A DNA stretch of 64,000 nt from Syngnathus acus (taxonomy: Eukaryota; Chordata; Actinopteri; Syngnathiformes; Syngnathidae). The translations under genes and the position numbers were made by a program. The DNA is taken from contig NC_051107.1 in NCBI RefSeq assembly GCF_901709675.1, forward strand, positions 2,597,501 to 2,661,500. The letters are read 5' to 3'. The notes beneath the pieces were generated by a model. It saw nothing but the letters and a program-made list of their open reading frames with translations. It did no database searches and was not told the DNA's origin. Shown here one piece after another: positions 23,208 through 35,920 of this stretch (position 1 is its first letter; each line of letters opens with the position of its first letter).

Positions 23208-26200
23208 TTACCACACGAGCGATTTGGAACGTGTGCTGACTCCTTTCCTCCTGCTGCCCGCTGCCGTCGCTGCGTTGCGGTGACTTCGCTTGTGAGACTC
23301 CAGGTACAACTGGAAACAGACAAAATAATTATGTTGTCAAAATAGGACTCATTGTTTAATGGCTTGAACATACTAAACGTGATTTGGGTTCACAGGCTCC
23401 CTCTAGTGGTAAGTAAAAGAAATCGCCAAATAAAATATTCAAACAGTGGCTTAAACTTTGTTTTGTAATCCAGCCCAGTACATTTGTTGAGCACAATTTG
23501 ATTTATTTAACCCAGAAGTACATTTGCATTTCATCTAAGATGGTATGTTGAGATTGAAGAGTTTTTAAAGTATTTTTTTTAAAGATATGAACTTTTGCTT
23601 GCACTTTGTGACATAATAAAAAAAAAAAAGAAATGTGACGGATGAAAGGTGTTCCTGAGGCGCTGCAGTGTGATGGCATTTGTGATGTCAATTCATCAAA
23701 TTGTTTTGCTTCTGATTCAAGTCAGGACAAAAAGAAAAGTGAGAAATGTGAGAGTACCTTCTTTGCAAAGGCACGTCCACATTGGTCGCAGGCGTGCAAG
23801 GAGAAGTTCTTGGTCACTCGGACTTCGGTGGAGGTTGATCCGGAAGTGCCGCCGCTCTCGGACGGTGCATCGTGGCGGCGGGTGTTCGTCGGCAAGGCGG
23901 AGGCTGGATTGCGGTGATGCGAGTGCTTGTCGCTGCGACGGGTCATCGGGGGGCTGACGGGGCGAGGCTGGTGGGCTTGTTGACGCTCTTGTTTCCGCGT
24001 AACGGGCGGCGAGGGGGCGGGAGATGGGGACGGCAGCTCCGGGGTTTTCCGGGCGGAGGTGGAAGGTGGCGCCGAGTCTTGCTTGCGGGTCACGGGAGGC
24101 GACGGGCAAGGGGAGGACGTAGTGGAGGCGTGGCGCCCGTTGACTTCCCCCTTGCTGCCGCTGCTAGGCTTCTTGGGGTTGGTGTTGCTGAGGACGGCCT
24201 CGGCGAGCCTCTTCACCGCCCGGCTCTCCAGTTTGGGCATGATCTTCGCCAGATAAGGCGACGACTTCTTGTGCACCACTGTCACGTGACGCAGGACGTC
24301 CCGCTTGCGGCGCGACTCGTAGCGGCACAGCGGGCAGCGGTAGAACTTGATGAAGATTTCGTTGCCGTCCATGTGCAGCTCGATGTGCTTGGACAGGTTC
24401 TGACGGGAGCTGAACTGGCGTTTGCACAGCTTGCAGAAGAGCTGCTTGAAGTCAAAGCCCACCGACAGTTTGTTTTTGGCCGCCGGACTCCCGGCCGACG
24501 TGCCGGCTGCCGCCTTGGGGCTCCACACCGTCTCCTCCTCCTTGACTTTCAGGGCAGCAGAGAGCCCGACGGCACTTTTTGACGATCCCGTGCTATGAGT
24601 GGGAGACGCGGGTGGACTTTGGGCCATTTCCTCATCTTGCTCGTCTTCTTCTAAGGGTTCAACCGCTTCTTGTTTGACTTGGATACTGTTGCTAGGCAGC
24701 ACTCTGGTGCTGCTGCTGGTGGTGTTGGTCGCAGGTGCAGTTGGCGGCGTAGCAGTTGGCGTGGTCACTGATCGGTTACTTTTGACGCTGTATATCTTGT
24801 GGACGATGCGCATGTGTCTTTTCAACATCAGCTAAGAGACAAACACTTCGCATTAGATCGACAACAGATTTACAGGGTTCCAAAAGTAGCCTTAAGGATT
24901 TTTAAAAATGGATACAGTGAAAACAACAGGGGCCCCAAAATTGAACCCTGTGGAACACCGTACGATAGGGCAACCAAGACTAACCTGCGAGCTGTAGTTC
25001 CTCTTGCACAGCGTGCAGCGGCTCGTCAGTTGGCTCTGAGATGTCGTCTGAGGTTGGCTCTGAGGCTTTGCGCGGTTCTGGTTCAGAGGCGCCGCTTTGG
25101 CGTTGACAGGGCCCGACTTGGAGGTGCTGCTTTGCGGCGGCGAGGCGCTGTTGCCCTTCTTGGGTGGAGTGGCCTCCAGAGAGAGTGGCTGGCCGGGCCG
25201 CGAGGCGATGGCGGGGGTGATAGTGTCCCGTCGCAGACCGCGGTGCACCTCGTCAAAGTGGCGCCGCACGTTGGTTTTGGTGGCGAACACTTTGAGGCAC
25301 ACGGGGCACGACTTTCCCGGCGGTGTGCTCAGTGACTGTGGCCGACCTTCACAATAAGAACACATTTTAGCTCTCTCAGAAAACACAAACGGAAGACAAG
25401 TGGGACTAACCTTTCACCATCGAGAGCAGGCTCGTCGGGACCGTCCGCGTCTCGGTGAACTTGCGGAGCTCCTCCAGTTTGGTCTTGTGCATTTTGCGGC
25501 AGTGGCGTCGGATGCTGCGGCGCGAGTTGAAGTCTTGACCGCACAGACAGCACGAGATCGTAACGTCCTCAACCTGGACGGACAACTGGCATTAAGTCTA
25601 ACTTGATGTCATTATTATAACCTCAACTTGACGTGTGATTTGCAACACCTACCCCACTAGTGGATCCCTCGTCCTCAGGCTGTGGTGCCGCTTCTTTCGC
25701 CTCCTCCTCTTCCGCCTCCCACCTCTTCCTACCCTGGCTGTGCGCTGGGCTCTCCGGACCACGGGGCTGGCCGGTCTGGTTGTTGTCAGCCTCCCCAGTT
25801 TCTCCTTCCCATGCGACTGGACTCTCCCTGGCACTGTGAATGCCACATGGCAAGGTTAAGGAAACGACAGGTCAGTTCTGGCGCCACCAACAGTACCTGG
25901 GCGCTCGCGACGGATACCGAGCCAGTTCCTCTTCGGTGGTGAGGTACTGGTACACGGCCTTGCTGGTGCTCTGGATGGGCTCCAGCCGTACCACATAGTC
26001 CGGTCGGTCGGCTCTGTGATAGATGATGTCTGTCAATTCCTGAAGGGCCACGCTTTGTCGGTCATCGCCTAAAGGCACACAAGTCGAAAGGTGGTTAAAG
26101 TTGAGAGACAAAACATTAGGTACGCTACATCTAAATAACGTTGACACTGTCAGGCTCACCGTCGTGTTCCGGCAGCCGTGACAGGCAGTAGTAGTCTTTG

Positions 26201-28027
26201 TGTGTGATGAGGTTGGGCAGGCCTCGGAAGAGACTTCGACACACCTTACACTCAAAGATGGTGTCCACCTCCCTCAGCAGCATGTGCCTCAGTTGGCTGG
26301 TGCCTGCACGCACAAAAAACGATGTCGGGAATTAGAGCACCGATACAGCGTGTTGGCCATTTTGTAATTGATGAGCGAACTATATCGTGCACCGTATAAA
26401 AATTGGTGCCTTGAGATTAGAGCTGAACAATTAATCAAATTCAAAGCGACAGCCCAGTGTAGCAGAATGCAATTTAAAAATTGCAAGGAAGCAATTGGGC
26501 TGGAAAAACTAAGAAAAGAAATAATCAAACCGTGCCCCTCGATACGTTCTGTGCTGAAGTAGTGAAAATCATTTTTTCATGAAGCAGAAAAGTTGAAAGT
26601 GATATTATTCAAATACAGAGACAAAATCGTTCAGCCTTACAAATGACTTAAGACATTAGCATTCATATCATATATTCTTTATCCTCCGCAAAGAGCAACC
26701 AACACTATCACGGCTTAGAGAAGAATAACTTGTGACGGGCTTTACATTTTATTTCATGAAGTACTTTAGAGCGAATAGGAAAACGAGTCAACGATTCCAC
26801 TCATTCCATATTCAGTATATGACTATTTGGTCAAGTGTGAATGTGTGTTCCAAACCTGAACGAAAGCATTCAATAATCTGATGGATTCCAGATTTGGAGG
26901 TGTGCAGGGGCTGCTGGAGCACAGGAGGATCTCCGGGCTCCACGCAGTGACCTTGAAAGAGACAAAACAATGAGACGCTTTGTTACTTCTAAGTGGGGCC
27001 ATTCATCATTCCAGAAAGTTGGGCGATTGTTACCTGCGTTGTGAGTGCCAGGGGTGGTCTGCTTCAGCCAGTCCTCGGTCTGACAGCTCTGGTCCCGGGT
27101 GTCGGGGGCGGGTCCCTTGTCGGGCTCTGGGAGCAGAGGGGGGATGGGCTTCCACAGCGGCTTGGCCAGGGCAGAGCAATCACCCTTTGCCAGGATGTCC
27201 GCTGGGGCTTCTGGAGGACTTTTAGCCTCTGCCTCGGTAGGAGCGGGAGTGCCGAGGTTGTCAGAGACGCACTCCGGCGGCGGAGTTGGTTCCGTGTTCG
27301 AACTGTGTGGAATTTCCTCCGCATCTGGTTGGAGAGACTAAACCAACGAGGAAAAAGAAACCAAGTGAGGAGGGTTATCACAAGATGTTTATGCTAATCT
27401 TGGTAGCCTGTTTATGGTGTTTTGGATTACATGTTAGCATTAAGCTAGCAGTTGGTTTTTAGTGCACATTTTTTTTATGCAACAGTTTAACGGCTAACTT
27501 TAACTAGGAGTGACAAAACACATTTCATTGGCTGCATTCCGCTCCACTGAGCCAAATTGACTAGTCTGACCTAGAATGACTTGCGTGCGTGTAATGTCAT
27601 CAATCCTTCGCATCCAGGGGGTGAAAGTTAACCTCATGACATCCACACACACCTCAGTAGATTAGTGGCGTGCGTTGGTGTGTACCAAATCTGCTGCACC
27701 CGCTGATCTTTTCTCCACCTCCACCCACCAATTTATCCTCATCATCTTACTCTCACTGTCCCCCTCGTCTGTCTCTCTCACGTCCCCACTGCCCTTGAAC
27801 GGGGATAAACAACTCCCACACTGTGGCGCCTTGCTGAACATCAGTGCGGCGCAAAGTGGGCCACCTGGATTCGGAACCGGCGTGGATTCAGCAAATAACT
27901 TATGTTGTGGCAAATAAATGTATGGAGGAACGAAGGTTTCTGGTGCAGTTTTAGACTTTTTATTCCCCTGTACCTGTTGGCGGACGGTGTGAGCGCTCTT
28001 CCTTCCGGCTGACTTGGTCTTCACCAT
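23208..28027 (-). CDS. znf800: Zinc finger protein 800, complete
   Basis: Ten coding exons (minus): 27974-28027, 27034-27337, 26856-26951, 26160-26303, 25897-26068, 25653-25833, 25411-25585, 24985-25346, 23758-24831 and 23208-23309. They join in phase to 887 codons plus stop, longer than human ZNF800 (664 as recalled). The start ACCATGG is a strong Kozak context. Recognisable parts in order are: RDQSCQTE and [13 protein letters not shown] (about 105-140); [13 protein letters not shown]; the [19 protein letters not shown] finger (about 160-180); [102 protein letters not shown]; and the terminal RSKSLVW, nearly as in human. Long Ser/Pro/Thr-rich linkers explain the extra length. It is probably a nuclear DNA-binding regulator. 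Three introns are only 63, 64 and 67 bp. The intron at 24832-24984 holds a LINE fragment. The 5' UTR continues to an acceptor at 28050. Confidence 0.95.
24909..24959 (-). mobile_element. LINE reverse-transcriptase fragment in znf800 intron
   Basis: Minus-strand translation gives [17 protein letters not shown], the conserved reverse-transcriptase block of non-LTR retrotransposons. The fragment occupies much of a 153-bp znf800 intron and has the same orientation as the gene. It shares this block with the fragment at 2169-2219. Confidence 0.75.
26670..26760 (-). repeat. Dispersed repeat family R1, copy D
   Basis: Core ATATATTCTTTATCCTCCGC at 26670-26689, with one mismatch to the other copies, in the znf800 intron between exons 3 and 4. 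The sequence CGGCTTAGAGAAG that follows resembles CGGCTTACGGAGAAG in copy B. Confidence 0.6.
27391..27452 (+). repeat. Repeat R1 partial copy F
   Basis: Contains ATGTTAGCATTAAGCTAGCA, preceded by GCCTGTTTATGGTGTT. A closely similar block is found at 36917-36980, and the GTTAGCATTA(A/G)GCTAGCA part also lies beside R1 copies A and E. Confidence 0.5.
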
Positions 28028-28062
28028 GGTGCCGACACGCCGACTTCACCTGTAACATATGA

Positions 28063-28290
28063 CAACAGAATTGCAAAATTTAGTGGATCTGGGTTTTTTT
28101 TTAAATATACTTAATCATCAGAAAATTAAATAAAAGTGTGAAATGACCCAGGTTAAGATTTTCATATTGAGCTTGGCAACAGAATTGGAAAATTTAGTGG
28201 ATCTGTTTTTTTTTTTTTAAATATACTTCATCATCAGAAAATTAAATAAAAGTGTAAAATGACCCAGGTTAAGATTTTCATATTGAGCTT
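28063..28290. repeat. Direct tandem duplication, unit about 114-116 bp
   Basis: Two consecutive copies, about 28063-28174 and 28177-28290, share ACAGAATTG, AAATTTAGTGGATCTG, AAATATACTT, ATCATCAGAAAATTAAATAA and GACCCAGGTTAAGATTTTCA. They differ by a few substitutions and by the length of a T run. The duplication begins about 13 bp upstream of the acceptor of the first znf800 coding exon, within its 5' intron. Confidence 0.92.
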
Positions 28291-29985
28291 TTTCATAAAC
28301 AACCCTGAATGTGAATTTGGATTGATGTCTCCCTCTAGTGGACGTACAATGCACTCGTGCCCGTTAGTGTAAAATAAATAATTTATACTAAATACAGAAC
28401 ATGGATTTACTTTGCTCATTGTTTTACCAATTAAACAGCATTCATTGTGTCTCTACTACCATCAAAACTAGTAAGCCAGTCCAGCTACCCCCCACTTCCT
28501 GTTTCATCCACCATCTGTGTCTGCGCGTCACTTTTAATTATAACATTAAAAGTGATGAATTGGCAAGACAAAGATAGCTACCACCTGTGTGATTACGGTA
28601 TAGTTTTATGATTATTTACCGGCTGACGCTAAAAGATCAGCAAACTGTTTATGTAAATAGTAGAAATCAAACGGAAAAAAAATAATCAGCTTAAATAAAC
28701 AGTAGTCGGCCATGTTTATCGTTGTAGTTCACAGAAAAGTCCAACAGAGGGAGACAAAGCTGCTACTAAAATGTTGTTGTTCCCCCCTAAAATGTAAAAA
28801 GTTGAGTGGTTTTGTTCCGACTCCAACAGGGAAGACACCTGTTACCCGGAAGGACAGAAAAGAGGATACTGAGAAACTATGCAACAGTTTTTTCTCTTTT
28901 TTTTTCCTTTCAAAAATAGCTCAAACAAAGGATGACATCAATGAAGTAAGTCAGCAGTATTTTTATGTGAAACTCAAACTGACACTAAGTGGGTTCATTC
29001 AAGTGCTTGAGGCACTCTCGCATTGAACACAAAGGAACCCATTTATCTCCAAAATTTCAGTGGAAATCTTTTATATTTTTTAGCCCGCTGACCGACCAAC
29101 ACACGACCCTAAAAACCTAACCTCAACAAACGCTTCCGAGCCATTCGACCGTCCGTCTCCAGTCTTAGCAAATGGATGGTTTGATTGCGAGATCATGTTG
29201 AAATGTGTCTCCCAAATCCATCTCTAAGTCTTGGCAGTTACATAATTTATGAGCAAATACGTGATGCTGCATCCTCAGTGATAATCCACGGCGCGGTTTA
29301 AGCCGGCGAGGCGAGACACAAAACCCGAGAGACGACGTGCAAACGGTCAGGGACGCGAGAAGGAAGCAGTCGGTGCGTCCCGGTGGCCATGGAGAAGAAA
29401 TCCAGACAGGACTTCTTCCCGAAGGAGCGATGCCACACTCTAGACCCGATGTCAATTTTCTTTTGACCGATTAATCACCCGATTCATTTTAAAAATGCTG
29501 TAATGCATGAAATAATCAAAAAAACGTCTTTAAATCATATTTAAGGACAGAAAGATTTTTATAAAGATTTACATGGAATAATTATTTTAGCCAAAGTTTG
29601 AAGGGCCATAATTGGTCAATTTAATATTAAAAATAACCTCCAAATGTGCTCAAAAGCCAATATTGAATTTATCTTCAGTTTACAAAGGGGAAAAAGAAAA
29701 CAGTTTACTGACACAGCTTAAAATCTCCAAACAAAAGATGCAATCAGACGTCTACTGCTCGTACGTACTCGGTCTATCTTCCATCTGTTTACGTTTGCTC
29801 CGGCGACAACGCTTGGTATATATACAACCTGTCAACAGTGTCTGATAACCGACAGACAAGCAGCTCATTTTCATTAAAAGCAATGACGATTGATATAAAA
29901 ACATGGGAGGAGATAAAATAGTAAATACCCGTATTTGCATCACATTCAAGTCTTCCTGCGGTGTTCACAAAATGTTTTACACACT

Positions 29986-30261
29986 AAAGTCTACACAACC
30001 CTGTTCAAAATCTCTTCTCCGCCATTATTGGCATATAAAAGCAATCATTGGGAGGGGAAGCAAAAATAAACAAGACAATGTGGTTGCATAAGTGCGCACA
30101 CCCGCTAATAACTGGGATGAAGCCGTGTGTTAAGTGCCTCTGAATCACCCCTGCTCTTCTAGTAGGCTTTTCCAGACATGCCATATTTTCTCCACTTTCT
30201 GCATTCCATGTTTCAGTATTATAAAAACAACAGGCGTTTTAACAGGGGTGTGTAGACTTTT
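29986..30261. mobile_element. Non-autonomous DNA transposon remnant (family T1)
   Basis: The left end reads AAAGTCTACACAACCCTGTT and the right end is its imperfect inverted complement (ACAGGGGTGTGTAGACTTTT), giving roughly 25-bp terminal inverted repeats around 276 bp. The interior holds GTGGTTGCATAAGTGCGCAC, shared with the element at 34897-35094. No transposase frame remains. Confidence 0.65.
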
Positions 30262-30349
30262 ACATCGATGCATCGCTTCCAGAAAAAAAAAATGCACTTC
30301 TCACGAGGTGGTTACGAAGTTCAGGGCGCTTTACTTAGAGTGTAAGTCA

Positions 30350-32220
30350 AGCAATGCAAACGCTGGTGGCGTTTAAAAACACAAGCGGTAACGCGCGGCG
30401 CGTCACGGTGGTGGAAGCAAACAAACCCACGCGTGACTTCCCCTTGCCCAGCGCGTTTGCGGGGACTAACGATCCACGCGTGATCTACCCACGACGCGAG
30501 TGGTCGAGGGGAGGAGGAGGAAGAAAAAGAAAGGGTGGACCGTTCAGCTCTGGCCGGCCTGCTCACTTGAGATAACTGGAACTCGCCTTCGATACAGGGG
30601 CGAGGAGGTATAGAGCCGTGGCCGGCTTTCGAGCTCTCTTTTCCGGCTTGATGATACTTCCGATACCGGAGTACCGGAGGGTGTTGCCGGTCGGGCGCAT
30701 TGTGCAAAGCCGCTCCAGCCCGGCTGCATAAACGGGAGGGCCGTGACGCAAATACAACCGGGCGATTTAGAAGTGACACATCCCGTGTCGTGGTCGCGCG
30801 TAGACCCGGATGATCAGATCACGCACGCTTTGGATGCATTACTTTTTTTTCTTTTTTTAAATTAAACTCGAGGCGTATATCAAGTGATGCGAAAATGTCG
30901 CGATAGATCGTGTGCTTGTCTAGTGGAAACATGCAAAGTGAGTCGAGTGGCCTCGCCGTGGTGGCCGCTAGGACGCATGCACTGCCTGATCCGGCAGGGG
31001 TGGGGGGCGGTGGGGGGACAGCCCGAGTGGGACTTAGGAGCGCATTGACGGGCCATAAAGGGGGCTGGCGCGGTGACTATTGTGCTCCCTTTTTTTGTGA
31101 CCAAGAGTCCCAACTATTTACAAAAGGTTGGCCGGTGCACGGTTGGCGGTTGGGCCAGCTGCGCAAAAAGCAGCAGCGCCACCGAGGTGCTTGCGCAGCG
31201 GTCGGACTTCCCCACTTTTTGTGCAAACTCTCCCCACTCGTATTTTTGCGTAAAGCGAGTCAGCGCGCGGGGTTGTTTCCTCTCCCGTATCGGCCCGCCT
31301 TCCCCCCCGTCACCAAACGTGCTCAAAATCCCCTTTTGGTCGCTAAAATGGCGTTTAGAAGCGACAAAACGCGTGTTAGCTTGGCTCGAAACGCACCTTC
31401 CGCGCCATCGTGGTGGAGGCCCCCCTTCGTAGCGACTGCAGCATGGCTGGGAAGTGCGGCGTAAAGACGAGTTGAGCCGGATAAAAGCACGCACAGACAC
31501 CGAATAAACACGACATCCACCTCGGTGTTAACGCCACGGAAGCGCCCCAGGCCGCCCGGGCTGGCTTAGCCCCACGACGGCGGTGCTAATATGCGCCAAA
31601 AGCTCCAGCACCTTTTCCAAGAGGCAGCAGCCTGGCGCACAGAACCGGTGACCCTTCCATCTTTGCGCGTCCTTCCACCGCACGAAAGCGTCGGCTAGCC
31701 TCTGCTACGGGCGCCGATCTCGCTTAAAACACGCCATCGAGGCTGTGTGCACACCCCGCGGGGCTTAGCGCGGAGTGTTCGTGCTGCCCGAAGCCCATGG
31801 AAGCGTGCTCGCCGCGGCCGGGCAGAAACGAGGGCGATGACGCCATTTTCTGCAAAAACAAGCAGGCTCGGGAAGCCCGAAGCGGAGGCGCCGAGAACCT
31901 TCCGTGCATCGCCAAACCGCATCAAAACGAGTGCTTACCGTGTATCTCCTGCCGGGTGTTGTGTCGAGGAGGCTACGCGAGCCGATTCGGCCGATCCGGA
32001 GCGTATTCGGCGTGGCTGGTTCGCTCGTGCCGTGCGAAGTTGCACTGCGTGCCGCTGCCTTTGTGCACCCAGAGGAGCCTCTCGGGCGCCGAGGCTGCCT
32101 CTGCGCAAAGGTGCACCCTCTTCCCCCCGTCCCGCTCGGGCTACCCGACGATCAAGGGTGACAACAGATGGGAATTGACAAAGAGAAAAAGCAAACACTT
32201 GAAAGAACAACGACGCGTCG
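30350..32220. promoter_or_regulatory. CpG island, likely znf800 promoter region
   Basis: CG dinucleotides are dense through this stretch, unlike the CpG-poor flanks, and several overlapping open frames arise simply from high GC. It lies about 2.3-4.2 kb upstream of the znf800 start codon, whose exon begins at an acceptor and therefore needs an upstream 5' UTR exon. I infer that the transcription start lies here. A promoter for an unannotated non-coding RNA is an alternative. Confidence 0.55.
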
Positions 32221-34896
32221 TCGTTACGATCCCTTTTGATTTCTTTGCTGCTTTAATCCAAAGGCCACACACGTCTAGCGCCAAATTTGTGTCGCCCCCA
32301 AAACGCGCAAGCGAACCTTTGACAACACGAACTCTCCAACGGGACGCTTTAAGCTGTCCGTCAAAATCAAACTAAACGTACTTATATGCGCAAAGTTGTG
32401 GCACGACACAAAAGATTAGTCAAGAATAATAATAATAATGGGGAAAAAAACGTTCCACTTGTGTATTATTGATTTTACTGACAATTTGTCAGAGGTGACT
32501 GAAAAACATTGGTAAGATCAGAAGTTAGGATTCAACTAAAATAAAGTATAGCACAACAAGTGTTGTTTTTTAATATATCAACTGAATTTACAGCTCACAA
32601 CCCCAAAAAACAATTCTCTAATAAAATTTCCACACTTTTAAGTAGGCTAAATGTAACAGATTGAGCTGATTGATCGTCCAGTCAACTTTACTACTGTGCA
32701 TCGATGTTACTTGAAGTCGATTAATCGTGCTTGTGGCATCTCCCCTTTTAACTGATTTGTCAGAGCTGACAAAAGTACTTACTCTAAGTACTGATTCCAG
32801 CCTGGATTTAAGTAATAAAAAATCAAATCTAATAGAATTTCAAACAGGTTGAACGACTAATCCACTAGTCGACGTCATTGCTCTGATTTGAAGTTTAATT
32901 GAGAACCCTACTCCGCGTAACACTTAAACTAGACAATAAGGTTTTTAGCATCTCATCTACCAATCTATTTACAAAAAAATAATATTAATCTGTGGTTTTG
33001 ATTCATGTCTACATGCTGGTCTGTCAAACTGAAACTTTTCCTTGGAACTATCATTTATTTCCTTTTTTTTAAACTGGCCTTATTTTAATTTCATTCCAGG
33101 AGGAAGACCAAAATCTATAATACATTACATCATGCGAAATGTATTTACTTTAAGTATTTTCATTGTGATGGACAAGGTAATTATACAATCCCCATTTTGA
33201 GAACTTGCCACAATAGAAAAAGGGCACACAAAAAGTTGTGAACTGAAAATACACAATTAGAAAACTTTTTTTGAAATCCAATTTCAGTGCTACTGTCCTA
33301 AACTGACTCCTAATTTTAGCAAGTTACCATGACTGCGATGCTAACGTTTGTTAGCCTAGCTCAAGCTAGTATCACTGAGCTGTAGCTTGTTATGCTAACT
33401 TCCAAAACTTTGACCAAGTAACACAACTCGACTTGAGCTACTGTAATGCTGCTAATAATACTAAAATATGAACCTACCTTATATCCTTCCTGAAATTAGA
33501 CTCGTTTTAGTCAAAGGTCGATATAAAGTAAACATATTTAACAAGAGTAGCACTTGTAAAATCAGGTGTTGCTAATAAAACTGGCTTCATCCAGGTGCGC
33601 CAAACAACTTACACATATCTTTTTAGGGACTACAGAAAAGAAATGACCAAAAAATAATTTATTAGCTTGTTACTATAAAAAAGTTCAATTAAAAAAATCT
33701 TTTAAAAACAATGTGTAATATACTTACGAGTTCAACAACTGAACTCTCCGAAGGCAGCGATTCTTTCACGTACCACTAGAGGGAATCTGCAAACAATACT
33801 GAGAAACACTTTTACAAATGGGGTGGTAACTAACAACAACAAAAAAAACATGTTCTACGAGTGTTCCAACTATCTTTCGGGTCTTTCCTAAAGAAGGATG
33901 AAAGCAGAGCTACAAAAGGGGTGCCGGCAACAACACAATTAACTTGAGCACCGGCATTAATTCATTATCATAAGAATGCTGTTTGCATTGAGGATGAGTG
34001 GGCTGAAGAGTTTGTGTTGGGGGGGTGCGGGCGTCGGTGCTGCTTGGAGTATTTTAAAATGTTAAAAATAAGCCAAAATATTATTATTGATCTTTTATAT
34101 TTAAACCTAAAAAAAAAAAATCAATGTCAAGTGTGCATCCATTTCGAGCAGACTTACCTTCCAAACGTCAACCGCGTCTTCGGTAGAAAACTGTACGGAC
34201 ATAAAAAACTTCTACATTGATAATTCCAGATTCAAAGTAGGGAGGCACAAGGTGAAATGATTCTCCAACTAGTTCACACTTTAGTTATTTAATTAAAAAA
34301 AGCTTTTCCTTTTCAAACAAGTGTTTCGAAACAACTTCCGGTCGAACGGCAGTGAAACAAAATACCAAGGCGAGTTTGCAGACATTCAACTTTCAGCACA
34401 GTTTGCAATCCTGAAAGAAAAAAACAGTGCGCTGGTATCAGGAGGAGGTTTCGCTTTTCAAACGCGGCCTTCTTATTTACTGCCAGAGACGTACAAATAT
34501 AAACTTTGAACGTGTCAAATATATATATAAATACAACTTGGTTAAAGATTTTGTTACAAAGTGCAAACACTGAGGAAGGGGGAAGCGTTAACAACAAGCG
34601 AAGAAAATGACGTACAAAAATCGGTGAACTTTGTCATTGTTTTTTAGCTGCGTTGTCGCAATGTCGCCCTCACGTCGGGCTTCCTATGAAATAGTTGAGA
34701 AGCTCCCAGATTATTAACATGACCAACATAGTCGCCACCTCTCCAGCCCAGTAGCTTTTCCTCGTTCCCCCCAAAAATAAGAATTTTAATCCCGTCATTT
34801 TGTGGGGTAAAAATGGGAAGACCAGTGACAAAATCAGGAATGTGACTTTTTTTTTTTTTTTGGAATAGAACGCCTGGTTTTCCCCATGAGCTATTT

Positions 34897-35094
34897 AAAG
34901 TCTACACACCCCACATGTTCAAATGCTAACATTTATGTGACAACCTGTAAAACTCATACAGGGGAAAAAATTAGGCTGAGTAACAACAAAAAAGTGGTTG
35001 CAAAATTGTGCACACCCTCTTACTAATCGTGGATTCACCTTTGTTTTTTCCCACAAAAACCTGGCATTAAACCGAGAGGGGTGTGTAGACTTTT
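34897..35094. mobile_element. Non-autonomous DNA transposon remnant (family T1)
   Basis: Begins AAAGTCTACACACCCCACA and ends GGGGTGTGTAGACTTTTT, forming terminal inverted repeats. The interior GTGGTTGCAAAATTGTGCAC resembles the copy at 29986-30261. About 198 bp, with no coding capacity. Confidence 0.65.
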
Positions 35095-35630
35095 TCTATC
35101 CACGGTATATAAACTTTAATAGGGTTGAAAGGGGAGCACAGATGTAATGGAAACAAGACAAGAAATACTGATAAGACACTTGTCCAAGGTGTCAAGAGAT
35201 ATTCAGACTCTCCAAAGTGTTGCTTGAAAAGCACCTGTTGTATGACAGGCGGGTCACGTGATGACAAAACACGCGTTCCCCACAAAAGCATTCATAGTGT
35301 ATTCTCACTTATACCGCTTACGATGAGCAATGCGGTGAGCGAGTGAAAAGGAAGCGCTGCAGGGAATGGCGATGAAACATTTCACCCCCCCGTTTTTTAT
35401 CTTTCAGTAAATTGAGTTGAAATGGTGCATGTATGAAGTCGCGTGTTGCTAAAAGGGTCAATGGACGCACTTGAACTTGACCTGTTATTCAGAGTGGAGC
35501 ACAGATAACTATTAGGAAATAAAATTATAAAATTCAGGAGAAGGGAGGCAATACCAGGCTATTGGCATTCAAATTATAGTTTCAATCCTGAAGCTCAGTA
35601 CAAAAGGGGAACGTAATAAATACCAAAAAT

Positions 35631-35920
35631 CAGAGGCGTAGCCAGGAATTTTTCCAGTAGGGGCGCACGCCCACAGGAAAAAAAATCGAACATCACCCAC
35701 GCCGTTCGCTGATCGCTAAAACAACATCCGGGTCCGGGAGGCAAACGGTGAATGGATAACATCGCGCACATAGAATAGCGCAAGCACATTCGCGCAAGAC
35801 CGAAAGAAAAAAACGGCATGAAAATGAAGAATCGAAAAAAGCTCGATTTTTTTCAACCGGGGCGCAGGGAGTCCTAACCGGGGCGCCGCCCCGGCTCGCC
35901 CCGGCTTGGCTACGCCTCTG
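35631..35920. mobile_element. Non-autonomous hAT-like element (MITE)
   Basis: A 290-bp element with terminal inverted repeats CAGAGGCGTAGCCAGG and, at the other end, TTGGCTACGCCTCTG. It is flanked by CCAAAAAT at 35623-35630 and CCAAAAAG at 35921-35928, an 8-bp target duplication with one mismatch. The 8-bp length and CAG...CTG ends fit the hAT superfamily. The interior shows GGGGCGC-rich subterminal inverted sequence and no transposase. Confidence 0.75.

Noticed and set aside
23872-24582. 236-codon plus-strand frame opposite znf800
   Set aside because: It is Gly/Arg/Ala-rich and is the reverse shadow of the large znf800 exon.
30321-32375. Several overlapping open frames of 120-190 codons in the GC-rich block
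   Set aside because: They overlap on both strands, are Arg/Ala/Pro-rich as expected from high GC, and show no recognisable domain or splice structure; they are treated as CpG-island artefacts.
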